Shown here: piece by piece, positions 1-6,335 of the stretch | Numbering within the stretch: the stretch's first letter is position 1 | Layout of the letters: each line of letters opens with the position of its first letter | From: Candidatus Bipolaricaulota bacterium | Lineage (GTDB): Bacteria > Bipolaricaulota > Bipolaricaulia > Bipolaricaulales > Bipolaricaulaceae | Assembly: GCA_015661965.1 (NCBI GenBank) | Contig: DQVA01000147.1 | Span: forward strand, 1 to 14,389 | Direction of reading: 5' to 3' | DNA: 14,389 nucleotides | The notes under the pieces: model-generated | What the model saw: only the letters and a program-made list of their open reading frames with translations | What the model was told of the DNA's origin: nothing | Databases searched by the model: none | Program-made: the position numbers and the translations under genes

Positions 1-644
1 GCCGTGACCCGGTTGTGCCCGTACATCCAGCGGTGGCGGTGCATCACCGGCTTGGGGTTGCCGGTGGTGCCGGAGGTGAAGTTGATGGTCATGGGATCCT
101 GGGCGGTGAGGGGGACCGGTTCCAGGGACCGCGCCTCCCGGATTGCCTTGCCGAAGGAGAGCCAGCCGGGACGCTCCCCCCCGATCAGGAGGCGGTGCTC
201 CAGGGGACACTTGCCCCACGCCTCCTCCACCTGGTCGGCGGTGGACACGTGGGCCACGATCACCCTGGCCCCGGACACCTCGGCCCGGTACACGATCTCC
301 TTGGGACGCAGCATCTCGGTGCAGGGGACCGCCACCCCCCCGGCCTTGAAGGTGCCGAGCTGGGCGATGTAGGCCTCCGGAAGCCGGGGGAAGATGTGCA
401 TCACCGGTTCCCCCTTCTTCACCCCCAGCCCCTGAAGCACGGCGGCGAACCGGGCCGAGAGTTCCGCCAGCTCCCCCCAGGTGAGGGTCCGCCTCTCCCC
501 AGCTTCCGACTCCCAGATCACACAGGGGCGGTCGGGCCTTTTGGCCGCATGGCCGTCCACCAGCTTGACGATGGAGAAGTCTTCCGGGATCTCCCAGCGG
601 AACTCCCGCTGCTCGCGCTCATAGTCCTCTTTCGTGAACCGCAT
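1..644 (-). CDS. AMP-forming acyl-CoA synthetase (MACS-like), N-terminal part
   Basis: Reading leftward from the ATG at 644, the frame stays open to the window edge and gives 214 residues, so the gene is cut by the edge and is not itself broken. The start follows a Shine-Dalgarno-like AAGGGGTGA. The opening resembles medium-chain acyl/acetyl-CoA synthetases (FRWEIPEDFSI at about 15-25). The adenylate-forming P-loop FTSGTTGNPKPVMH lies at about 189-202, with Pro where many members have Gly after the Lys. The family joins a carboxylic acid, ATP and CoA to give acyl-CoA, AMP and PPi in the cytoplasm. The substrate-pocket and C-terminal lid domains lie outside the window, so the acid used cannot be read. 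It is divergent from the 692 gene, and the two probably share the promoter region at 677-690. Confidence 0.9.
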   Translation of the reverse strand, partial: MRFTKEDYEREQREFRWEIPEDFSIVKLVDGHAAKRPDRPCVIWESEAGERRTLTWGELAELSARFAAVLQGLGVKKGEPVMHIFPRLPEAYIAQLGTFKAGGVAVPCTEMLRPKEIVYRAEVSGARVIVAHVSTADQVEEAWGKCPLEHRLLIGGERPGWLSFGKAIREARSLEPVPLTAQDPMTINFTSGTTGNPKPVMHRHRWMYGHNRVT

Positions 645-676
645 TAGGTCACCCCTTTGCTTGGGATTTGGGTTTG

Positions 677-690
677 CTATACGGTTATAG
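677..690. promoter_or_regulatory. Symmetric -10 region, candidate bidirectional promoter
   Basis: CTATA-CGGT-TATAG is a perfect inverted repeat (5-base arms, 4-base spacer) in the 47-base gap between two divergent genes. On the plus strand it gives TGCTATACG, an extended -10 look, or TACGGT ending 6 bases before the ATG at 692. On the minus strand it gives TATAAC/TATAGC about 30 bases before the ATG at 644. Promoters whose -10 elements overlap symmetrically and fire both ways are known in bacteria. No good -35 is visible on either side. That this one is active is inferred. Confidence 0.5.
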
Positions 691-691
691 C

Positions 692-1459
692 ATGAAGGCC
701 AAGGCAATGGTAGCGCTGCCTCAGGGGGCGGCCAAGCGCCTCATCGGCCGGGGCGTGGTCGCCTTGCCCCAAGTGAAACGGGCGTTGCGGGAAGGGCTAG
801 TGGTGGTCACCCTGGGGACCACCAACGCCTACGTGGCCGAGGAGTTGCTGGGGAAACCGGTGGACAAGGCATTCCATTGTGCCGGCTATGTCGGCCGGGA
901 GCTTTCCGTAGTGCCCGCCGACCGGAGGGGACGAGAGTTGGTGCTGGAGCGGGGGCGGCAGACGGAGCTCCCCCCACAGGAGGTGCTGTCCCGTCTTAAG
1001 GCCGGGGACGTAGTGATAAAAGGCGGGAATGCCCTCGATCCTCAGGGGGTGGTAGGGGTGTTCATGGGCGCCGGGAACGGCGGCACGGTGGGCCGCTACG
1101 TGGCCCCGGCCCTGGCCCGGGGGGCGGAGATCGTCATCCCCATCTCCCGCCTGAAGAGCGTCCACGTCCCCCTGACCGAGCTGGCCAGGGAGCTGGGGAT
1201 GGGCCGGCTGCGGCGTACCAGCGGCCAGCCGGTGGGCCTGTTCCCCCTGGTGGGGACAGTGGTAACCGAAACCGAGGCGGTGGAGCTCCTGTATGGGGTA
1301 GAGGCCCGACATGTGGCCTCGGGCGGGGTGGGCCCCGGGGAGGGGGCAGTGGTGCTGCTCCTCTCCGGCGAGGAGGACCGGGTGGAGACAGCATTCCGGG
1401 AACTGTCCCGCCTTGCCGCTGAGGAGCCTCCCTGTGGGTTCCATGCGGACGCTGGCTAG
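692..1459 (+). CDS. Uncharacterised protein heading the yigZ-ruvA-ruvX operon
   Basis: This encodes 255 residues from the ATG at 692. I do not recognise a named family. A TTG in frame at 668 would add 8 residues but would run through the promoter-like bases, so the ATG is preferred. It has no Shine-Dalgarno sequence. No signal peptide or membrane helix is visible, so it is probably cytoplasmic. Glycine-rich turns stand out: LGTTNAYVAEELLG (about 41-54), IKGGNALDPQG (about 109-119) and FMGAGNGGTVGRY (about 124-136), followed by a PISRLKSVHVP stretch. The alternation of hydrophobic strands and Gly/Thr/Ser loops suggests an alpha/beta nucleotide- or cofactor-binding fold. A NagB/RpiA/CoA-transferase-like fold is possible but unproven. 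Its end overlaps the next gene by 17 bases, so it is co-transcribed with translation and recombination genes. Confidence 0.75.
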   Translation: MKAKAMVALPQGAAKRLIGRGVVALPQVKRALREGLVVVTLGTTNAYVAEELLGKPVDKAFHCAGYVGRELSVVPADRRGRELVLERGRQTELPPQEVLSRLKAGDVVIKGGNALDPQGVVGVFMGAGNGGTVGRYVAPALARGAEIVIPISRLKSVHVPLTELARELGMGRLRRTSGQPVGLFPLVGTVVTETEAVELLYGVEARHVASGGVGPGEGAVVLLLSGEEDRVETAFRELSRLAAEEPPCGFHADAG

Positions 1460-2015
1460 GCCGGGGCGGGCGAAGCTCGTGGAGAGGCGCTCGCGGTTCC
1501 TCGCGTTCGCCTACCCGGTCTCAACCGAGGGGGAGATCGAAGCACTCCTCGCTGCGCTCCGGCGCGAGTACCACGATGCTCAGCATATCGCCTATGCCTG
1601 GCGCCTCCCCCACAAGGAGCGGGCGGACGACGCGGGGGAGCCCGCCGGTTCGGCCGGTCGCCCCGTCCTGCGGTTGCTCCAGGGGGAGGGGCTGGAGGGG
1701 GTGCTGGTCGCGGTGGTGCGCTATTTCGGCGGGGTGAAGCTGGGGGTGGGGGGCCTGGCGCGGGCCTACCGGGCCGCGGCCAAAGGGGCACTGGAGGCCG
1801 CCGGGATCGTGGAGCGGGTGCGCCAGGTGCAGGTGCGGCTGCGGCTGCCGAACGGCCGGGTGGGGGAGGCCCTGGCCGTCCTGGGGATGCTGGGCGCCCG
1901 GGTGCGGGCGCAAGGGTACGATGGGGAGGCGATCCTGGTGGTGGCGCTGCCGGAAAACGAGGTGGAAAGGCTCCGGCGGGCGCTTTCCCCCTGGGCGAAG
2001 GTGGAGGAAGGATGA
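1443..2015 (+). CDS. yigZ: YigZ/IMPACT family protein (UPF0029)
   Basis: This encodes 190 residues, close to the usual 200. The family signature is complete: DDAGEPAGSAGRPVL at about 62-76 and VVRYFGGVKLGVGGLARAY at about 91-109. The C-terminal 60 or so residues fit the small DUF1949-type domain of bacterial YigZ. Eukaryotic IMPACT/YIH1 act on translational control through GCN1; the role of the bacterial proteins is not settled, though nucleic-acid binding has been suggested from structure. The ATG start places KSRF-like residues (RRSRFLAF) at the usual distance from the N-terminus. There is no close Shine-Dalgarno sequence, and the gene begins 17 bases inside its upstream neighbour, so translational coupling is likely. 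It overlaps ruvA by ATGA. Confidence 0.93.
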   Translation: MRTLARPGRAKLVERRSRFLAFAYPVSTEGEIEALLAALRREYHDAQHIAYAWRLPHKERADDAGEPAGSAGRPVLRLLQGEGLEGVLVAVVRYFGGVKLGVGGLARAYRAAAKGALEAAGIVERVRQVQVRLRLPNGRVGEALAVLGMLGARVRAQGYDGEAILVVALPENEVERLRRALSPWAKVEEG

Positions 2016-2605
2016 GCGGGCTTCTGGAATACCTGGAGGGGCCGGTGGCCGAGCGGGGCGAGGATTTTTTGGTATTGACCTTGGGGGGAGTGGGGATGAA
2101 AGTTCAGGTGCCCCCCAGGACGGCCGAGACGGCCGAGCCCGCTTTGGTCAAGCTTTACACCCATCTCATCGTGCGGGAGGATTCCCTGGAGCTTTACGGC
2201 TTTGCCACCCGGGAGGAGCGGGAGATGTTCGTGGGCTTGCTTTCCGTGCCGCAGCTCGGGCCCAAGCTCGCCTTCCGGCTGGTGTCCGCCCTGCCCCCGG
2301 AAGAGTTCCTCGCCGCCATCCGCAGCGGGGACCTGTCCGCCCTGGAGCAGGTAAAGGGGATCGGCAGGCGCACCGCCCAGCGGGTGCTGGTGGAGCTGGC
2401 CGGACGGCTCTCCAAGCTCGCCCCGCCGGTGGTCACCCCGCTTTCCGAAAAGGAACAGGTGGTCATCAGGGCCCTCACCTCCAAGGCGCTGGGCTTCACC
2501 GAGGCGGAGGCCAGGAAGGCGGTGGAGCGGCTGCGGCGGGAATGCCCGGAGGCCTCCGTGGAGGACATGATCCGCCGGGCCCTCGCTATCCTATCGGGCG
2601 CATGA
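2012..2605 (+). CDS. ruvA: Holliday junction DNA helicase subunit RuvA
   Basis: This encodes 197 residues (E. coli RuvA has 203). RuvA tetramers bind Holliday junctions and load the RuvB motor for branch migration. Domain I (about 1-64) ends in REDSLELYGF, which holds the acidic pin residues Glu56/Asp57. Two helix-hairpin-helix motifs follow: VPQLGPKLAFRL (about 79-90) and VKGIGRRTAQRVLVELAG (about 114-131). A flexible linker leads to domain III (about 147-195), which contacts RuvB. The start has a GGAGGAAGG site and overlaps the yigZ stop as ATGA. Neither ruvB nor ruvC is in the window; the partner here is ruvX. Confidence 0.96.
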   Translation: MSGLLEYLEGPVAERGEDFLVLTLGGVGMKVQVPPRTAETAEPALVKLYTHLIVREDSLELYGFATREEREMFVGLLSVPQLGPKLAFRLVSALPPEEFLAAIRSGDLSALEQVKGIGRRTAQRVLVELAGRLSKLAPPVVTPLSEKEQVVIRALTSKALGFTEAEARKAVERLRRECPEASVEDMIRRALAILSGA

Positions 2606-3018
2606 GGGTGTTGGGCCTGGACGTGGGGGACCGGCGCATTGGGGTGGCGGTCTCGGATGAGACCGGGACCGTGGCCCAGGGCCGGGGCGTGTACCTCCGT
2701 CGGGGGGAGGAAGAAGATCTCGATTACTTCGCTGCCCTCTGTGCTCGGGAAGGAGTGGGGAGGATGGTGGTGGGGCTGCCTCTGAACATGAACGGGAGCG
2801 AGGGGGAGCAGGCGGCCAAGGTGCGGGCGTTCGCCCGGAAGCTCGCTGCCCGGACCGGCCTTGAGGTGGAGTTCCTGGACGAGCGGTTGACCACGGTTGA
2901 GGCAGACCGGGTGCTCTCCCAGGCGGGGCTCAGCGAGCGCCACAGGAGAAGGGTGCGGGACGAGCTGGCCGCGGTGCTCATCCTCCAAGCCTGGCTGGAC
3001 CGAGCCCGCGGAGGCTAG
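2602..3018 (+). CDS. ruvX: RuvX/YqgF, Holliday-junction resolvase-like pre-16S rRNA nuclease
   Basis: This encodes 138 residues, the usual length. It has the RNase H-like fold with all family motifs: LGLDVGDRRIGVAVSD (about 4-19, Asp7), VVGLPLNMNGSEG (about 56-68), FLDERLTTVEA (about 91-101, Glu94) and RDELAAVLILQAWL (about 119-132, Asp120). These supply the acidic metal-binding residues. In E. coli YqgF is needed for 16S rRNA 5'-end maturation; in other bacteria it acts on Holliday junctions. The ATG overlaps the ruvA stop as ATGA and lacks a Shine-Dalgarno site, although TATCCT sits 9 bases upstream. The stop overlaps the stop of the convergent NIF3-like gene within a single CTAG. Confidence 0.94.
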   Translation: MRVLGLDVGDRRIGVAVSDETGTVAQGRGVYLRRGEEEDLDYFAALCAREGVGRMVVGLPLNMNGSEGEQAAKVRAFARKLAARTGLEVEFLDERLTTVEADRVLSQAGLSERHRRRVRDELAAVLILQAWLDRARGG

Positions 3019-3830
3019 GGCTTCACCACGTCCAGTGGGATGACCTCCAAGCCCCGCGATTCAAGCTCCGCAAGGAATGGGTTTATCCCCAACGAGTCGG
3101 AAGCGATATGGCCGGTCACCACCAGGTTTTTGTCGGGGAATTCCTCCGCCAACCGCTGGGCCGCCGCCTGGGAGCAGTGGATGTAGAGCACCGTGTCGAT
3201 CCCGTGGCGGAAGGCACAGGCCGCCACCGGGTAGCCGCCGTTGGTCCCCGCCCCGTGCAACACCGCCACCCTGCCCGCCCGCCGGTCCGGGGAGCCCAGC
3301 CGGAGCTCCACTTCGGTGGCCGCGTTTCCTAGCTCGGGCAAGGAGGAAAGCCTTTCCAGCAGCTCCCCCAGCGTGGCCTTGGGCGACAGCGCCCCCACCG
3401 CCGCCACCAACCTCTTGCGCCCCAACTCGTCCAGCGGGGTGTGGATCCCCACCAGGGGGAGCCCCAGGGCCCGCGCGGCGCCCGGCACGTGGTCGTAGTT
3501 GGCGGTGTGGTCCCGGGCGGCAAACTCCTGTACCAGCTCCCCCGCCGCAGCCCGGGCCTCCCCCTCCGGCACGCCGTAGGCGGTGAGGAGCTCGGCGTGG
3601 CGCCACAGCACCCGGTGCCAGTGGAGGCGGGGCTGCCCTCCGGGCGGGTGATGGGCGATCACCCCGCCCGCCCCCAGCCCCTTGGCCAGGAGCAATTCCG
3701 CCACCCCCACGTCGATGGCAAACAGCACCTTCTCCTCAAGTTCTCCCGGGACCAGCACCCCGGAATCGGCCGGCACCCGGGACAGGCCGGAGAGCCGGAG
3801 GGCCAGCTCAAGCGCCTCTTTCACCGTCAC
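3015..3830 (-). CDS. NIF3-like dinuclear-metal protein, divergent
   Basis: This encodes 271 residues from a GTG start preceded by GGAGGG, with the Shine-Dalgarno site inside the end of prfB. The start overlaps prfB by 23 bases, so translation is probably coupled. NIF3/YbgI motifs are present: GVIAHHPPGG (His60, His61), GIHTPLDELG (His130, Asp134) and TGHIASDSLG (His241, Asp245). E. coli YbgI binds its two metals with His63, His64, Asp101, His215 and Glu219; here the final H-x3-E has become H-x3-D, and the stretch between HH and the first Asp is longer. Biochemical function in the family is poorly fixed; some members are annotated as GTP cyclohydrolase type 2. The metal site is inferred from motif order. 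A cytoplasmic hydrolase is the safest description. Confidence 0.85.
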   Translation of the reverse strand: MTVKEALELALRLSGLSRVPADSGVLVPGELEEKVLFAIDVGVAELLLAKGLGAGGVIAHHPPGGQPRLHWHRVLWRHAELLTAYGVPEGEARAAAGELVQEFAARDHTANYDHVPGAARALGLPLVGIHTPLDELGRKRLVAAVGALSPKATLGELLERLSSLPELGNAATEVELRLGSPDRRAGRVAVLHGAGTNGGYPVAACAFRHGIDTVLYIHCSQAAAQRLAEEFPDKNLVVTGHIASDSLGINPFLAELESRGLEVIPLDVVKP

Positions 3831-4905
3831 CGTTTCCCTCCAAATACGCCCAGATGAACGGCCACAGGTCCCCGTCCAGCACCCCTTGGACGTTTCCCAC
3901 CTCCACCCCGGTGCGGTGGTCCTTGACCAGTTGATAGGGCTGGAGCACGTAGGACCGGATCTGGTGGCCCCACTCGATATCCGAAAGCTTCCCCCGCAGC
4001 TCCTCCAGTTTCTTGGCCCGCTCTTGCTCCATCAGGGCCCGGAGGCGGGCCCGCAGGATCCTGAGGGCGGTGAGCTTGTTCTGGTACTGGGAGCGCTCGT
4101 TTTGGCACACCACCACCAGCCCGGTGGGGAGGTGGGTCACCCGTACCGCGGTCTCGTTCTTCTGCATGTGCTGCCCCCCCGGCCCCCCGGCCCGGAACGC
4201 CTCCACCTTGATATCGTCCTCGGAGATGTCCACGTCCTCCTCCGGCACCTGGGGGGTCACGGTCACGGAGGCGAACGAGGTATGACGGCGGTGGGCAGCA
4301 TCGAACGGGGAGATCCGCACCAGCCGGTGCACCCCGGTCTCCCCCTTCAGGATCCCGTAGGCGTAGGGGCCTTTGATCTCCAGGGTGGCGGACTTGAGCC
4401 CGGCCTCTTCGCCGGGGGTCTCGTCCACCAGCCGTACCCCCCAGCCCTGGCGCTCGCAGAAGCGGGTGTACATGCGGAGGAGCATCTCGGTCCAGTCCTG
4501 GGCGTCGGTGCCCCCGGCCCCGGCGTTCAGGGCGAGGAAGCAATCGTTGCGGTCGTAAGGCCCGGAGAGGAGCACCTGCACCCGGGCCCGCTCCAGGGCT
4601 TCCTCGAGCGCCTGCAGCCGCTCCTCCACCTCGGCCCGGACGCCCTCGTCCCCCTCCTCCTCCGCGAGTTGCCACAGCACCTCCGCCTCCTCCAAGGCCT
4701 CCTGGAGTTGGGAGAACTCGGCCAGGCGGGCTTTTGCCGCCTCCAACTCCTTGGCCTTGGCCTGGGCGGCGCCCCGGTCGTCCCAGAACCCAGGGCGGGA
4801 CATCTCCCCCTCCAGGGTGGCGATGCGCCCCCGCAGGCCTTCCAGGTCCACCCGGGCGGCCAGGCGTTCCAATCGCTGCTTGAGGTCTGTGAGCTTGTCC
4901 TCCAT
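3808..4905 (-). CDS. prfB: Peptide chain release factor 2
   Basis: This encodes 365 residues, the same length as E. coli RF2. It recognises UGA and UAA and triggers peptidyl-tRNA hydrolysis. The stop-reading tripeptide is SPF (199-201), which marks RF2 rather than RF1, and the catalytic GGQ is at 243-245. The N-terminal coiled-coil (about 1-110) carries the expected RPGFWDD. The GGQ is followed by HMQKNETAVR where E. coli has HVNRTESAVR. The frame is uninterrupted: no in-frame TGA is present where E. coli and B. subtilis prfB carry the programmed +1 frameshift at about codon 25. There is no Shine-Dalgarno site; TATCGT lies 9 bases before the ATG at 4905. It heads a two-gene unit with the NIF3-like gene. 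Confidence 0.97.
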   Translation of the reverse strand: MEDKLTDLKQRLERLAARVDLEGLRGRIATLEGEMSRPGFWDDRGAAQAKAKELEAAKARLAEFSQLQEALEEAEVLWQLAEEEGDEGVRAEVEERLQALEEALERARVQVLLSGPYDRNDCFLALNAGAGGTDAQDWTEMLLRMYTRFCERQGWGVRLVDETPGEEAGLKSATLEIKGPYAYGILKGETGVHRLVRISPFDAAHRRHTSFASVTVTPQVPEEDVDISEDDIKVEAFRAGGPGGQHMQKNETAVRVTHLPTGLVVVCQNERSQYQNKLTALRILRARLRALMEQERAKKLEELRGKLSDIEWGHQIRSYVLQPYQLVKDHRTGVEVGNVQGVLDGDLWPFIWAYLEGNGDGERGA

Positions 4906-4967
4906 GGGAAAAACACGATAGCCTGTGGATGCCTCCCCCGCAAGCTGGCGCCGCCGGCCCCTGCCAG

Positions 4968-4973
4968 GATAAT
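4968..4973 (+). promoter_or_regulatory. -10-like element for rsmI, candidate leaderless start
   Basis: GATAAT (5 of 6 match to TATAAT) ends 7 bases before the rsmI ATG. That puts transcription start at or very near the start codon. No Shine-Dalgarno site is present and no clear -35 is seen. This is inferred from spacing only. Confidence 0.45.
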
Positions 4974-4980
4974 CGAGCCG

Positions 4981-5823
4981 ATGGCTGGGACACTGTACGT
5001 AGTCGCCACCCCGATCGGGAACCTGGAGGACGTCACCCTGCGCGCCCTGCGGGTGCTGCGGGAGGTGGACCTGATCGTGGCCGAGGACACGCGGAGGAGC
5101 CGCATCCTCCTGGAGCGATATCGGATCAAAACCCCGTTCACCACCAGCTTCTACCAAGGGGTGGAGAGGGAGCGGGCGGGGGAGATCGTGAACCTGTTGG
5201 AAGCGGGAAAGGACATCGCCCTGATCTCGGATGCGGGGACGCCCCTGGTGGCCGATCCGGGGTATCCCCTGGTGCGGGAGGCGCTGGCGCGGGGGGTCCC
5301 GGTGGTGGTCGTACCCGGCCCTACGGCGATCATCCCGGCATTGATCCTGTCCGGCTTCCCCCCTTACCCCTTTGTGTTCGACGGAACCCCTCCCAAGAAG
5401 GAAAAGGCCCGGCGGGAGTATTTCGCCTCCCTGCGGGAGGAACGCCGCACCGTGGTGCTCTACGAGTCGCCGCACCGCATCGAAAACACGCTGGATACGC
5501 TGGCGGAGGTCCTGCCGGCCCGCCCGTTGGCCCTATGCCGGGAGCTGACCAAAGTGCACGAGGAGGTGATCCGGGGGACGGCGGGGGAGATCCTCTCCCA
5601 GGTGCGCCGGCGGGGAAAACTGAAAGGGGAATTGGTATTGGTCATCTCGCCGGCCGCTTCTCTGCCCGCAACCGAGTCCCCCCCGTCCCTGGTGCGGGAA
5701 AGGTATCAGCGGCTCCTTCGGGAAGGGATTCCTGCCAAGGAGGCCTTGCGGAAAGTGGCTGCGGAATTTCAACTCCCCCGGCGACGGGTCTATCGGTTGG
5801 TCCACGGCCTTCCGGAAAAGTGA
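4981..5823 (+). CDS. rsmI: 16S rRNA (cytidine1402-2'-O)-methyltransferase RsmI
   Basis: This encodes 280 residues (E. coli RsmI has 286). It uses S-adenosylmethionine to 2'-O-methylate C1402 of 16S rRNA in the decoding centre, next to the RsmH N4 site. The tetrapyrrole-methylase fold motifs are clear: LYVVATPIGNLEDVTLRA at the N-terminus, VAEDTRRSR (about 33-41), ISDAGTPLVADPGYPLVR (about 82-99), VVPGPTA, and the C-terminal RELTKVHEE. The last 50 or so residues form a helical tail with an RKVAAEFQLPRRRVY helix-turn-helix look, as in many RsmI proteins. The ATG has no Shine-Dalgarno site but a -10-like GATAAT 7 bases upstream. It is a single-gene unit divergent from prfB and convergent with the YkuK-like gene 17 bases away. 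Confidence 0.96.
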   Translation: MAGTLYVVATPIGNLEDVTLRALRVLREVDLIVAEDTRRSRILLERYRIKTPFTTSFYQGVERERAGEIVNLLEAGKDIALISDAGTPLVADPGYPLVREALARGVPVVVVPGPTAIIPALILSGFPPYPFVFDGTPPKKEKARREYFASLREERRTVVLYESPHRIENTLDTLAEVLPARPLALCRELTKVHEEVIRGTAGEILSQVRRRGKLKGELVLVISPAASLPATESPPSLVRERYQRLLREGIPAKEALRKVAAEFQLPRRRVYRLVHGLPEK

Positions 5824-5840
5824 GCTCCGGCGAGGCGCGA

Positions 5841-6323
5841 TCAGGTGTGTTTATCAGCCACGGTGGAGGCGGCATACGCCTCCGGCTTGGTCCGTACCGG
5901 AAGCCCCACCCCGATGATCATCCCCACCACTTCCTCCACCAGTTCCCGGGTGCGCCCGGCCCGGCCCACGTCCACGTGGATCTCCAGATGGAACCCCAGC
6001 ACCTCCCGCTTCCTGAGGGCGTCTATCACCATCTGGGCCACCTCGTAGGAAAGCCAGGCCTCCCGCCAGATGCGCTCTCGCAGGGTCTTGGGCCGGCGCT
6101 CCTTGGACCGGCGCCAGAAATACCGGCCGCCTTTGCCCACCCGATGCACCACGATAGCGGTCACGTACTCGGCGCTGTGGTGATAGGTCTGGGAATCAGT
6201 ACCCACGATGAGTTGGTACTCCGCCTTGGGGTCGGCGTCCATCATGCCGATGATCTCGTCCACCACCTGGGGAAAAGTTAAGGGGCCTAGGGTAGGGCTG
6301 TGGAATGTAACGTCATCGGCCAT
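5841..6323 (-). CDS. YkuK-family (DUF458) RNase H-fold protein
   Basis: This encodes 160 residues and matches the pattern of B. subtilis YkuK throughout: an N-terminal HSPTLGPLTF (YkuK-type NPT-x-LTF), LIVGTDSQ (Asp43), a VTAIVVHRVGKGG strand pair, LSYEVAQ (Glu94), IHVDVGRAGRTRELV (Asp118) and KPEAYAAS near the end. The family is predicted to have an RNase H-like fold; Asp43, Glu94 and Asp118 are the likely acidic set. The biological role is unknown. It lies 12 bases after the histidine kinase stop, on the same strand, so it may be the third gene of that operon. It has no Shine-Dalgarno site, and TAACAT sits 9 bases before its ATG, so it could also have its own promoter in the end of the kinase gene. 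Confidence 0.87.
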   Translation of the reverse strand: MADDVTFHSPTLGPLTFPQVVDEIIGMMDADPKAEYQLIVGTDSQTYHHSAEYVTAIVVHRVGKGGRYFWRRSKERRPKTLRERIWREAWLSYEVAQMVIDALRKREVLGFHLEIHVDVGRAGRTRELVEEVVGMIIGVGLPVRTKPEAYAASTVADKHT

Positions 6324-6335
6324 AGTGCCATGATG

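Noticed and set aside
668..691. TTG start adding 8 residues to the 692 gene
   Set aside because: It would translate through the promoter-like repeat, has no Shine-Dalgarno site, and the ATG at 692 is a better start.
3682..4980. Long plus-strand open frame running into rsmI, as if RsmI had an N-terminal extension
   Set aside because: It lies antisense to prfB and the NIF3-like gene, whose protein motifs are unmistakable. RsmI from 4981 is already full length. The open frame is a product of high GC content.
4906..5475. Extension of prfB upstream to a 555-codon frame
   Set aside because: The extra part is antisense to rsmI and has no RF2 homology. The ATG at 4905 gives the normal 365 residues.
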